Assembly (NCBI GenBank): GCA_028692715.1
Contig: JAQUWU010000001.1
Coordinates: 62,001 to 126,000 of the forward strand
DNA from: Paludibacter sp.
GTDB lineage: Bacteria > Bacteroidota > Bacteroidia > Bacteroidales > Paludibacteraceae
Direction of reading: 5' to 3'
DNA: 64,000 nt
The first letter of the stretch is position 1. Every line of letters starts with the position of its first letter. The position numbers and the translations under genes were made by a program. The notes under the pieces are model-generated. The model was not told where the DNA came from and did not search any database. It saw only the letters and a program-made list of their open reading frames with translations. Below are positions 50,961 through 59,800 of the stretch, piece after piece.

Positions 50961-52010
50961 TCAGCTTTTTAATGGATTTTTATAAAACAGCCATTCATGG
51001 TTCTCAATCGTTGCTCTCCTTACCGATAGAACGGGTAATAATGGAGCTACTATACCTGTTTTTATTGTTTGGGGCGATACTTCAACATTTGCTTCATCCC
51101 AAAGTCCGGATTTTATAAAATTTCGCAACAAAGTCGCTCCCCCTTCTACCAATACAGAATGTATATTTTTTTTATAAATAGACTGTAATATTGTTTCAAT
51201 ACTATTCTCATCAAATTCTATTGGCAAGTATTCCAAATGATGAGTATTTGGTTTCTCTTTTGTTGTAAAAATATAGGTTTGTACTTTTTCATCTTTCAAC
51301 TGATAATCATCAGGAATTATCCCTTGCCGATCCAATGCTATTCTGATTGGATTTTTTCCCGACCAGTTTCTCACTGTAAGTGATGGGTTATCGAGCAAAA
51401 CAGTATTCGTGCTGACTAATATAGATTGATTTTCGGATCGCATTTTATGGGTCAGGAGTTTCGTAACATTATTTGAAATCAGCAATGGAGTTTCTGTAAC
51501 ATCTGTTCTTATTCTGTCCATAAATCCATCTTGAGTTTGAGCCCATTTCAATAAAACAAAAGGACGTTTTTGTTCCTGAAAAACGAAAAACCGTTTATTT
51601 AACTCACGACATTCTTCTTCCATTACCCCTACAACAACTTCAATACCTGCCTTTCGAAGAATGTCCACTCCCCTACCCGATACTTTTGGATTCGGATCAA
51701 GAGTACCTATCACCACTTTAGGAATGCCACTACGCACAATTAAATCGGCACATGGTGGTGTCTTTCCAAAATGCGAGCAAGGCTCCAAGCTGACATATAA
51801 AATAGATTTTTTCAGCAACTCTTGATTCTTAACAGAATGAATTGCATTTGGTTCTGCATGAGCTTCACCAAACCGACGATGATATCCTTCACCAATAATC
51901 TCATCATCAAGAACTACAACTGCTCCAACCATTGGATTTGGCGCAACATAACTTCCTCCAAACTGAGCCAGTTGAAGACAGCGTTGCATATATTTTATTT
52001 CGTAATTCAT
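50961..52010 (-). CDS. ribD: bifunctional riboflavin deaminase/reductase (RibD)
   Basis: The N-terminal cytidine-deaminase-like domain has zinc ligands in HAEPNAI (His51, with catalytic Glu53) and EPCSHFGKTPPC (Cys78, Cys87). The C-terminal reductase domain runs from about 150 (PFVLLKWAQTQDGFMDR) to GGATLLRNFIKSGL. It performs the deaminase and reductase steps after GTP cyclohydrolase II in riboflavin synthesis. Length 349 is normal. It is divergently transcribed from prmC; no FMN riboswitch was recognised ahead of it. Confidence 0.96.
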   Translation of the reverse strand: MNYEIKYMQRCLQLAQFGGSYVAPNPMVGAVVVLDDEIIGEGYHRRFGEAHAEPNAIHSVKNQELLKKSILYVSLEPCSHFGKTPPCADLIVRSGIPKVVIGTLDPNPKVSGRGVDILRKAGIEVVVGVMEEECRELNKRFFVFQEQKRPFVLLKWAQTQDGFMDRIRTDVTETPLLISNNVTKLLTHKMRSENQSILVSTNTVLLDNPSLTVRNWSGKNPIRIALDRQGIIPDDYQLKDEKVQTYIFTTKEKPNTHHLEYLPIEFDENSIETILQSIYKKNIHSVLVEGGATLLRNFIKSGLWDEANVEVSPQTIKTGIVAPLLPVLSVRRATIENHEWLFYKNPLKS

Positions 52011-52104
52011 AATTTTACATCCATCGTTTGAGTCTAATGTGCAGAATGATTTTTTCTTTAAAAAATTAGCAAATCAGTACATAAGCACATTGACACATTT
52101 ACCT

Positions 52105-52112
52105 TATCTTTG
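52105..52112 (+). promoter_or_regulatory. -7 box immediately upstream of prmC
   Basis: TATCTTTG matches TAnnTTTG and ends seven bases before the ATG at 52120, so transcription would begin at or next to the start codon. A TTG at 52090 is closer than usual for -33. Confidence 0.5.
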
Positions 52113-52119
52113 CAATTAT

Positions 52120-52962
52120 ATGCAAAACACATTTTATAAAATTCAATCAGAGCTTCAGGGTTTATATCCGGAAACTGAGATTCGCAATTTCAGCTATTTA
52201 ATTATTGAAAAAATAACAAAATTTTCAAAAGCCGAAATTGTAGTTAACAAAAATACACTTTTTTCTGATGAACAAAGCCAATTTGTTGAAAATTTTATTT
52301 TACGACTTAAAAAATTTGAGCCTATTCAATATATTTTAGGCGAAACGGAGTTTTATGGTCTGCCTTTCAAGGTCAACGAATCGGTATTAATTCCACGCCC
52401 TGAAACGGAAGAACTAGTGTATTGGATAAAAACGGAGAATACTGATAATGAGACAAAAAGCATTCTTGATATCGGAACAGGAAGTGGTTGTATTGCCATA
52501 TCGTTAAAACATATTTTCCCGAAAGTGGATGTCTCAGCTTACGATATTTCAGAAAAAGCACTTGAAACGGCAAAAATTAATGCTGAATTAAACAATGTAA
52601 ACATTCGGTTTTCAACTATTGATATGCTAAACCCAATTTCAACAAACGAAAAGTGGGATATCATTGTTAGTAATCCTCCTTATGTTCCGGAAAAAGAAAA
52701 ATCAGAAATTCAACCCAATGTCTTGAATCACGAACCACATTTGGCATTGTTTGTACCTGATAATGATCCATTGTTATTTTATCGACAGATAGCATTATTT
52801 GCAAAAAAACAGTTAAATAATAAGGGGAAGTTATATTTCGAAATTCATCGGGACACCGCAAAAGACGCAGTCAAACTCCTTTCAGAAATGGGTTTTGTAA
52901 ATATTGAACTCCGAAAAGACATTTCAGGAAATGATAGAATGATTCGGGCTATTTTTGAATAA
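52120..52962 (+). CDS. prmC: release factor glutamine methyltransferase (PrmC)
   Basis: From ATG 52120 the protein is 280 residues, near the 277 of E. coli PrmC; the longer frame from 52039 adds 27 unusual residues and would begin before the TATCTTTG promoter box. Features: IQYILGETEFYGLPFKVNESVLIPRPETEELV, AdoMet motif LDIGTGSGCIAISL, and catalytic NPPYVPEKE near residue 185. It N5-methylates the GGQ glutamine of release factors. Stands alone between ribD (divergent) and the aminopeptidase gene. Confidence 0.95.
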   Translation: MQNTFYKIQSELQGLYPETEIRNFSYLIIEKITKFSKAEIVVNKNTLFSDEQSQFVENFILRLKKFEPIQYILGETEFYGLPFKVNESVLIPRPETEELVYWIKTENTDNETKSILDIGTGSGCIAISLKHIFPKVDVSAYDISEKALETAKINAELNNVNIRFSTIDMLNPISTNEKWDIIVSNPPYVPEKEKSEIQPNVLNHEPHLALFVPDNDPLLFYRQIALFAKKQLNNKGKLYFEIHRDTAKDAVKLLSEMGFVNIELRKDISGNDRMIRAIFE

Positions 52963-53013
52963 AAAGTATTGATTTCATTTTTACATGAAAAAAATAATAA
53001 AAACCCTTTTCAA

Positions 53014-53043
53014 TTGTTTTTGTTTTGAGATTGCTTATCTTTG
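53014..53043 (+). promoter_or_regulatory. promoter for the Xaa-Pro aminopeptidase gene
   Basis: TTG at 53014-53016, a 19-bp gap, then TATCTTTG at 53036-53043: an orthodox Bacteroidota -33/-7 pair. Transcription should begin near 53050, about 33 bases before the start codon. Confidence 0.7.
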
Positions 53044-53082
53044 CATTGCTTGAAATTTGAATAATCATAAACTTTTTATACA

Positions 53083-54873
53083 ATGGAACAAATAAAAAAC
53101 AGAATTTCATTACTTCGTAATGCGATGAAAGAACAAGGCATTTCGGCTTGCATAATTCCCGGAACTGATCCCCATGCCAGTGAATATATTGCTGATTATT
53201 GGAAGGAACGTGAATGGATTTCGGGCTTTGATGGTTCTGCCGGAACAGCTGTTGTTACACTTGAAAAAGCCGGTTTATGGACTGACTCACGATATTTTCT
53301 TCAAGCAGCGGAACAATTGGAGGGTACAGGTATTGAACTTATGAAACAAGGATTACCCGATACGCTCGAAATCATTCCATGGTTATCTACTGTTTTAAAA
53401 CCCGGAGAAAAAGTGGGCGTTAATGCACAAGTGTTTTCGATAAATAATTATGCTTCGATGAAGGCAGAATTGAGAATGAGTCATTTGGAATTGGTTTCAA
53501 TAGATTTACCGGATAAAGCATGGAAAGACAGACCGAGTCTTCCTCTCAATCCGTTTTTTGTGTTTGATACAAAATATTCAGGCAAATCAGCAATCGAAAA
53601 GCTTAACCTTCTACGAGCCGAAATGAAAAAAGCATTTGCTGATGTTTTTGTTGTTTCCGCATTGGATGATATTGCCTGGTTATTTAATATTCGGGGAAAT
53701 GATGTTGATTATAATCCGGTGGTGATTTCCTATGCTATAATCGAAATGGATAAAGCAACTATATTTATTGCCCCTGAAAAATTAAATTATGACACAACTG
53801 CTTATCTCCAAAGTCAACAGATTTTCGTTTCGGATTATACTGAAATATACAACTCTTTGAATAAAATTGAACCAACAAAAGCCGTATTGGTAGATGGGAC
53901 AAAAATGAATCAAGCTCTATTTGAATCAATTCCGACGACTTGTGCTATTCGAAACTCAATGTCACCCGTTTTCAAACTGAAAAGTATGAAAAATGATATA
54001 GAGATGGAAGGTGTTCGTAAGGCAATGACCAAAGATGGAGTGGCTTTAACACGATTCTTTATCTGGCTCGAAGAAAATCTGAACAGCGGAGAATTATCAG
54101 AAATCTCCATTTCGGAAAAATTAAAATGGTTTCGGAGCGAAGAAGAAAATTTTGTGGGTGAAAGCTTTGGTACGATAGCCGGATATGCATCACACGGTGC
54201 TATTGTTCACTATCACGCTTTGCCAAATACAGAGTACAAACTAAAAGCTGAAAACATCTTATTGTTGGATTCCGGCGGACAATATTTAGATGGCACAACC
54301 GACATTACACGTACTGTTGCACTTGGATCGCCCACTGTACAACAAAAAACGGATAACACACTCGTTCTGAAAGGACATATTGCATTGGCAACAGCTATTT
54401 TCCCTGTTGGCACACGGGGTTCGCAACTTGATATCTTAGCCCGAAAAGCGATGTGGGATCTGGGACTAAATTATGGGCACGGTACAGGGCACGGTGTTGG
54501 ACATTTTTTATGTGTACATGAAGGTCCCCAAAGTATTCGCATGGATGAGAACCCAACGACCTTGCAACCGGGGATGATTATTTCGAATGAACCCGGTATG
54601 TATCGTACAAATGAATATGGCATCAGAATTGAAAATTTAGTGCATGTTGTTCCGGCTCAAAAAACTGAATTCGGACAATTTCTTAAATTTGAAACCTTAA
54701 CCCTATTCCCAATTGACACACACTTGATAAATTTTGACCTTTTGACGAACAAAGAAATCAATTGGCTGAATGATTATCATCAAAAAGTTTACGATACAAT
54801 TGCGCCAAAGTTAAATGAGTTTGGTCGTGAATGGTTAAGCAAAAAATGCATCCCGTATATTCGTCAGAATTAA
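53083..54873 (+). CDS. Xaa-Pro aminopeptidase (M24B, long form)
   Basis: 596 residues: the three-domain eukaryote-like aminopeptidase P common in Bacteroidota. N-terminal creatinase-like domains begin GISACIIPGTDPHASEYIADYWKEREWISGF. The pita-bread catalytic domain has metal ligands in LLLDSGGQYLDGTTDITRTV (two Asp), GHGTGHGVGHFLCVHEGP (His), SNEPGMY (Glu) and GIRIENLV (Glu). It removes the N-terminal residue from peptides with proline second, in the cytoplasm. A good terminator follows. Confidence 0.95.
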   Translation: MEQIKNRISLLRNAMKEQGISACIIPGTDPHASEYIADYWKEREWISGFDGSAGTAVVTLEKAGLWTDSRYFLQAAEQLEGTGIELMKQGLPDTLEIIPWLSTVLKPGEKVGVNAQVFSINNYASMKAELRMSHLELVSIDLPDKAWKDRPSLPLNPFFVFDTKYSGKSAIEKLNLLRAEMKKAFADVFVVSALDDIAWLFNIRGNDVDYNPVVISYAIIEMDKATIFIAPEKLNYDTTAYLQSQQIFVSDYTEIYNSLNKIEPTKAVLVDGTKMNQALFESIPTTCAIRNSMSPVFKLKSMKNDIEMEGVRKAMTKDGVALTRFFIWLEENLNSGELSEISISEKLKWFRSEEENFVGESFGTIAGYASHGAIVHYHALPNTEYKLKAENILLLDSGGQYLDGTTDITRTVALGSPTVQQKTDNTLVLKGHIALATAIFPVGTRGSQLDILARKAMWDLGLNYGHGTGHGVGHFLCVHEGPQSIRMDENPTTLQPGMIISNEPGMYRTNEYGIRIENLVHVVPAQKTEFGQFLKFETLTLFPIDTHLINFDLLTNKEINWLNDYHQKVYDTIAPKLNEFGREWLSKKCIPYIRQN

Positions 54874-54907
54874 GTAAATCATTTTTCTATAGTCAATATT
54901 CTGCAAG

Positions 54908-54944
54908 AAATAGAAATCACCCTTATAATGTGATTTCTATTTTT
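54908..54944 (+). terminator. intrinsic terminator after the aminopeptidase gene
   Basis: AAATAGAAATCAC (54908-54920) and GTGATTTCTATTT (54930-54942) form a perfect 13-bp stem with a 9-base loop, followed by more T. It separates the aminopeptidase gene from queF. Confidence 0.85.
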
Positions 54945-54973
54945 GCTTCAAACAACATCAATAAAAGAACGAC

Positions 54974-55873
54974 ATGGAAGAGTTTGATATAAAAGACAGC
55001 ATTCTTGGCAAAATCACAACAAACCCGGAGAGATACAATCCTTCCTTATTGTTTAAAATTCCGCGTAACGAAAATCGGGTTCATTACGGAATTGATTCAT
55101 CCAATTTAAATTTTGTTGGATTCGATGTGTGGAATTGCTATGAACTTTCGTTTCTCACTCAAAACGGGTTGCCGGTTTCAAGAGTACTAAAATTGATTTA
55201 TTCGTGCGACAGCCAATACCTTGTGGAGTCCAAATCGTTGAAACTATATTTAAATTCATTTAATATGGAAAAGTTTGGAAAAACGGTTATAGAATCAGTG
55301 AACGAAGTGAAAGCTATTATTTGTAACGATCTTAGTCAATTATTGGAAACAGAAGTAAGGGTTTCTCTTTTCGACACTGACTGTGAAACGAGGAAACCTT
55401 TTCCCGAATTTTCGGATAAAAATCTTTTAAAAATGGTTGATGATGAAACATTAAACTCTTTGCATTTCCATCACTTTAATGAAACGCCGGCTATATTGCA
55501 AAGCAAGATAACTCGAGAAAATCATGATTATAGCTTTTACTCGGATTTATTGCGTTCAAATTGCAGGGTGACAAATCAACCCGACTGGGGCGATTTGTTT
55601 GTATCTATTTCAACAAAAAACGAAATTGATGTCCTTTCAATAATTGAATATTTGGTTTCGTTTCGAAAAGAGAACCATTTCCACGAAGAAGTAGCAGAAA
55701 TGATTTACAAACGTTTTTCGGATTTATTTAACCCTTCAAAACTAATGGTTGCAGCCATGTATACTCGTCGTGGTGGCATTGATATTAATCCAATCCGTGC
55801 TTCACACACTGAACTTATTGACGAAACATTGATAAGCTCACATTATTTTATTGAAAAGAGGTTAAGGCAATAA
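54974..55873 (+). CDS. queF: NADPH-dependent 7-cyano-7-deazaguanine reductase (QueF, long form)
   Basis: 299 residues, the two-domain YqcD/E. coli-like form. ESKSLKLYLNSFNMEKFG is the NADPH-binding QueF motif in the N-terminal half. LRSNCRVTNQPDWGDLFV near residue 198 has the thioimide-forming Cys and catalytic Asp, and FHEEVAEMIYKRF the Glu that positions the substrate. It reduces preQ0 to preQ1 in queuosine synthesis. The 100-bp upstream gap contains only the previous terminator; no preQ1 riboswitch pattern was seen. Confidence 0.95.
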   Translation: MEEFDIKDSILGKITTNPERYNPSLLFKIPRNENRVHYGIDSSNLNFVGFDVWNCYELSFLTQNGLPVSRVLKLIYSCDSQYLVESKSLKLYLNSFNMEKFGKTVIESVNEVKAIICNDLSQLLETEVRVSLFDTDCETRKPFPEFSDKNLLKMVDDETLNSLHFHHFNETPAILQSKITRENHDYSFYSDLLRSNCRVTNQPDWGDLFVSISTKNEIDVLSIIEYLVSFRKENHFHEEVAEMIYKRFSDLFNPSKLMVAAMYTRRGGIDINPIRASHTELIDETLISSHYFIEKRLRQ

Positions 55874-55946
55874 TCAGCAAACAAATCGCACAACTGATTC
55901 ATTTTATACAAAATATTGAATTTGTCTCCAAATTTACTTTTTAAAG

Positions 55947-55977
55947 TTTGCAGAAACGAAAAAAGAATGTATCTTTG
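55947..55977 (+). promoter_or_regulatory. promoter of tRNA-Leu
   Basis: TTTG (55947-55950), 19 bp, TATCTTTG (55970-55977): a textbook Bacteroidota promoter, ending 20 bases before the tRNA. Confidence 0.8.
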
Positions 55978-55997
55978 CACCCGCTAACAAGCAACAT

Positions 55998-56079
55998 GCG
56001 GTTGTGGCGTAATTGGTAGCCGCGCCAGACTTAGGATCTGGTGCCGAGAGGCGTGGGGGTTCGAGTCCCTTCAGCCGCA
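55998..56079 (+). tRNA. tRNA-Leu (UAG)
   Basis: Acceptor GCGGTTG pairs with CAGCCGC (one G-U), D-arm GGCGTAATTGGTAGCCGC, anticodon stem CCAGA/TCTGG with loop CTTAGGA (anticodon TAG), a variable arm TGCCGAGAGGCG typical of class II tRNAs, T-arm GGGGGTTCGAGTCCC, and discriminator A. CCA is not encoded. Confidence 0.96.
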
Positions 56080-56084
56080 CAAAA

Positions 56085-56119
56085 AAAATCCCAATCATCT
56101 TTTGATGGTTGGGATTTTT
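56085..56119 (+). terminator. terminator of tRNA-Leu
   Basis: AAAATCCCAATCATC (56085-56099), loop TTTT, GATGGTTGGGATTTT (56104-56118): a 15-bp stem with one G-U pair, ending in a T-run, a few bases after the tRNA. Confidence 0.9.
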
Positions 56120-56812
56120 CGTATTTAAACTGTTCTTTTCAAATTCTGCTGTAACTATTTTTGAGAATGTAGTTAAAGGGATCAATGCAAATAGCAATAG
56201 AGAATTGTTATGTCAATAACTCAATTAACCTGTTAAAGCTTCTTATTTGAAATAAGTACAGGTCGAATAACATTGAATAAATTTCGCAGAAGCCATTGAC
56301 TATCTTACTTACAATCGAGAAAAATACTTTTGCATCTTTATAATTATCAAAGTTTATTTATAGCGACTTTTCTGTTTACATCTTACTTATTAACAGCAAA
56401 TTACATACATTCAACTTTTTTTTTAAAAGCTAAACGTTTTATTCTGCTGGTTAGCAAATCTTTAAGATCTTCACAAATCATCCCTGATTAATTACGATTC
56501 CTTACATTTCAAACAACAAAGACAAATAAATGAAGTTTTTCAATGTGCTTCAACTTCAACAAGACAACACATATTAACATTTTGTACATGTTTAACACGT
56601 TAATTTATTTAAAACACTAATTTTATAACTATTTTTGTTTTTTAATTTATACAATTAGCTAATTTATTAAATTTTAATTTCAAACAAAACTATTTGAAAA
56701 TTTCAAATACAAAAAAAATAATTGCAAATATGATTCTTCTTTATTTTACTTCCAAAAAAATGCAAACATTGAGCTTTTTTATTAATTTCATATCGGTTAA
56801 AATTGCTTTTGC
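56120..56812. other. AT-rich intergenic region ahead of the giant surface protein
   Basis: No coding frame, RNA gene or strong hairpin was seen. The sequence becomes extremely AT-rich towards 56600-56760, with poly-A and poly-T runs. No clean TAnnTTTG box is visible near the start of the following gene, so its promoter is unidentified. Confidence 0.5.
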
Positions 56813-59800
56813 ATGATGATGATTGGAGTAGGCTTATTTTTTAAGGAACAAAGGCAACCTAACTTGGGACTTCCAACTCTCGAAATGAGTAGTTGGAAGT
56901 TTCTATTCCCGAAAAAAGGATTAAACTTTTCCAGCCTTTTTACCTTTGCTTTTGTAATAAACGCTTTGTTTCTTTCAAGTGCTGCATATGGGCAAACTTC
57001 GGCTTCTGTCACCTGGTCAGTATTGAGCAGCCTCTCTGCGACCTCAACCAACGGAGCTGTAACAGGCTCTACTGCTACACTCACAGGCATTGATGGTATG
57101 ACTGCTTATAACGATACTATTGGATCAGTAGCGGGTTGGGCAAAGACGGGTGGATTTCTGTCAGCCACATATAGCTCGGGTATTTATGTTGAGTTTTCAA
57201 TTGCGCCTACAACTGGTAATAATATCACAGTCAATTCAATATCCGGATATTTTGTTGGGTATGCATCGGAAAATACAAAGATGGCAGCTTATTATTCTGT
57301 TGACAATTTTATAAATTCGACAAATTTGGGTTCGTGTACATACAATGGGGCATCCAGCAATACTAGCACTACAGATCCAATATCATTAACCGATGATAGA
57401 CTTACAACAACATCAATCCAGGGAGCAACTGTTTTTACGCCCACTATTTCCGTAAAAAATGGACAAACATTAAAAATCAGATTGTATATTTGGAATAAAA
57501 ATGGCACTGCGAAGAAACTTGGTTTAAGAAATATAGTTCTTTCCGGTACAACTACTTCAACATCTTCTACTCCAACTGTAACTACCGGAAGTGCATCAAG
57601 TATAACTACTACCGGAGCTATTTTAAATGGAACAATAAATGCAGCCAATGGAGCTGCCACCACCATTTCGTTCGATTATGGCACAACTACAGCTTATGGT
57701 ACAAACGCCGGAGGAACCAACAGCCCCACTAGTTCATCTGCTACCAATGTAAGTTCCTCCTATACCAAAACCGGATTAACAGCAAATACACTGTATAATT
57801 TCAGAATAAAAGGTGTGAATTCAGCAGGAACTACGAATGGGAATAATGCAACATTCACCACACTTCCCGGCCAACCAACTATTGCTGCCGAAAGTGCAAT
57901 TACATCAACCGGCTTCAGGGCTAACTGGACAGCTCCTTCTCAGGGAGGTGCAACATTTACCTACACATTGGAATATGGAACCGATAATACTTTTGCCAGT
58001 AAAACAACTGTGACCGGCATTTCGGCTATTTTTGCTGATATTTCAGGTCTAAGTATGGGAGTGACCTATTATTACAGAGTAAAATGCAGCAATACTACCG
58101 GCGATGGTGCGTATTCAGCATCATACGAAACAGTAACAACTACAACATCTGCACCCACTGTTACGACCCAAGCGGTTTCAAGTATAACTTCCACAACTGC
58201 AACCGGTAATGGAACCATTATTTCAACAGGAGGTTCAACAACCAATTGGGTAAGTGGTATTTGTTGGAAAACAAGCACCGGGCCAACAACAGCAGATAGC
58301 AAGACTACAAATGGGACTTCTGCACTTTCAGCTTATATCGGAAATTTAATAAGTTTAGCCCCCAATACAAAATATTATGTTAAAGCATATGCAACAAATA
58401 ATATTGGAACTAGTTATGGTTCGGAGGTGAACTTCAACTCTTTGTCACTTCCACCTACAATTAGTTCAGGTAGTAGTGCTACCAATGTTGGTTTTACAGC
58501 CAACTGGTCTGTTCCCGGAACTCAGGGAAGTGAAACATTTACCTACACAGTGGAAGTTTCTACTTCCAGTGGAAGCTTTGATGCCAATATTGTGAGCAGC
58601 TCTATTGTAACAGGCATTTCATCGTCAAGTGTTTCGCAGGCAATAACTGGTTTGAGTCCTAGTACTACTTATTATTTCCGGGTAAAAGCAGTAAATACAA
58701 GTGGTAGTAATGCTTCTGGAATTAGTACCGGCATTGCTACATTAGCTTCTAGTAGTTCTACTGATTATTTCCGATCGAAAACAACAGGTAACTGGAATGC
58801 ATCGACAACTTGGGAAAGTTCCGCGAATGGAAGTACAGGCTGGATAAATGCGAATCAAACTCCTACTTCTACATCTGCAGAAATTACTATTTTAAATGAA
58901 CATACAGTAACCATGTCTGCCGATGTAAGTGCTGACAATATGACTATTGCAAGCGGTGGACAATTAATTGTAAGTTCAGGACTAACTTTAACGGTGACTA
59001 ATGGAACAGGAACCGACTTAACCATAAACGGAACACTGATAAATAGCGGAACTGTAATTGCCACCGGAACAATAGTGGTAGGTAATGGCGGTTTGTTTGA
59101 TCATAATCAATCAAATATGAACGTTCCTGTTATTACTTGGAATACAGGTGCTATATTAAAATTAAGTGGAACATATTCAGGTGCAGGTACTGAAAGTTTT
59201 ACTGCCGGAGATTATTATAATATTATTTACACCGGGAATATACCTATAGCAACCGACTACGTTTCGTTAGGAACGAATATAATTACTATTGCCAATAAAC
59301 TGACCGCTTCAGGCATCGGCGATGGCGCTTTATTGCTAACCCGACCCGGAACTGCAACATCTTATGTTCAGGAATACGAACAAACCAGTGGAAATGTATA
59401 TATAAACAGGAATGCATCCGGCGATCGAAGTTTTACGGTTCTTGGTAATGCTACAATATCAGCAGGAACCATGTATGTAAAAACTTTAGGGAATATTTAT
59501 GCAGGAATATTGTATATTGAAGGAAATTTAACAATAGGTTCGGGAGCAGTGATAGAGAATAATGGGACAGACGGTTTGGCATCTATCGTATTTAGTGGCA
59601 ATACTAATACTCCCCAACTATTCACTAATGCTGGCAACTTTAATAATGGCAGTAGTGCAACTACGATGAATATTACGGTAAATAGCGGTGCTATCGTAAA
59701 CCTTGGGACAAGTGATTTTGGAACAAGCACCCATGAAAGGACTTTTACCTCACAAGCCGGTGCTACAATAAAAACAGCGCATACAAGTGGGATTAATGGA

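Noticed and set aside
55934-56197. An 87-residue minus-strand frame
   Set aside because: It lies across tRNA-Leu and its terminator in antisense; it is a well-known type of false gene.
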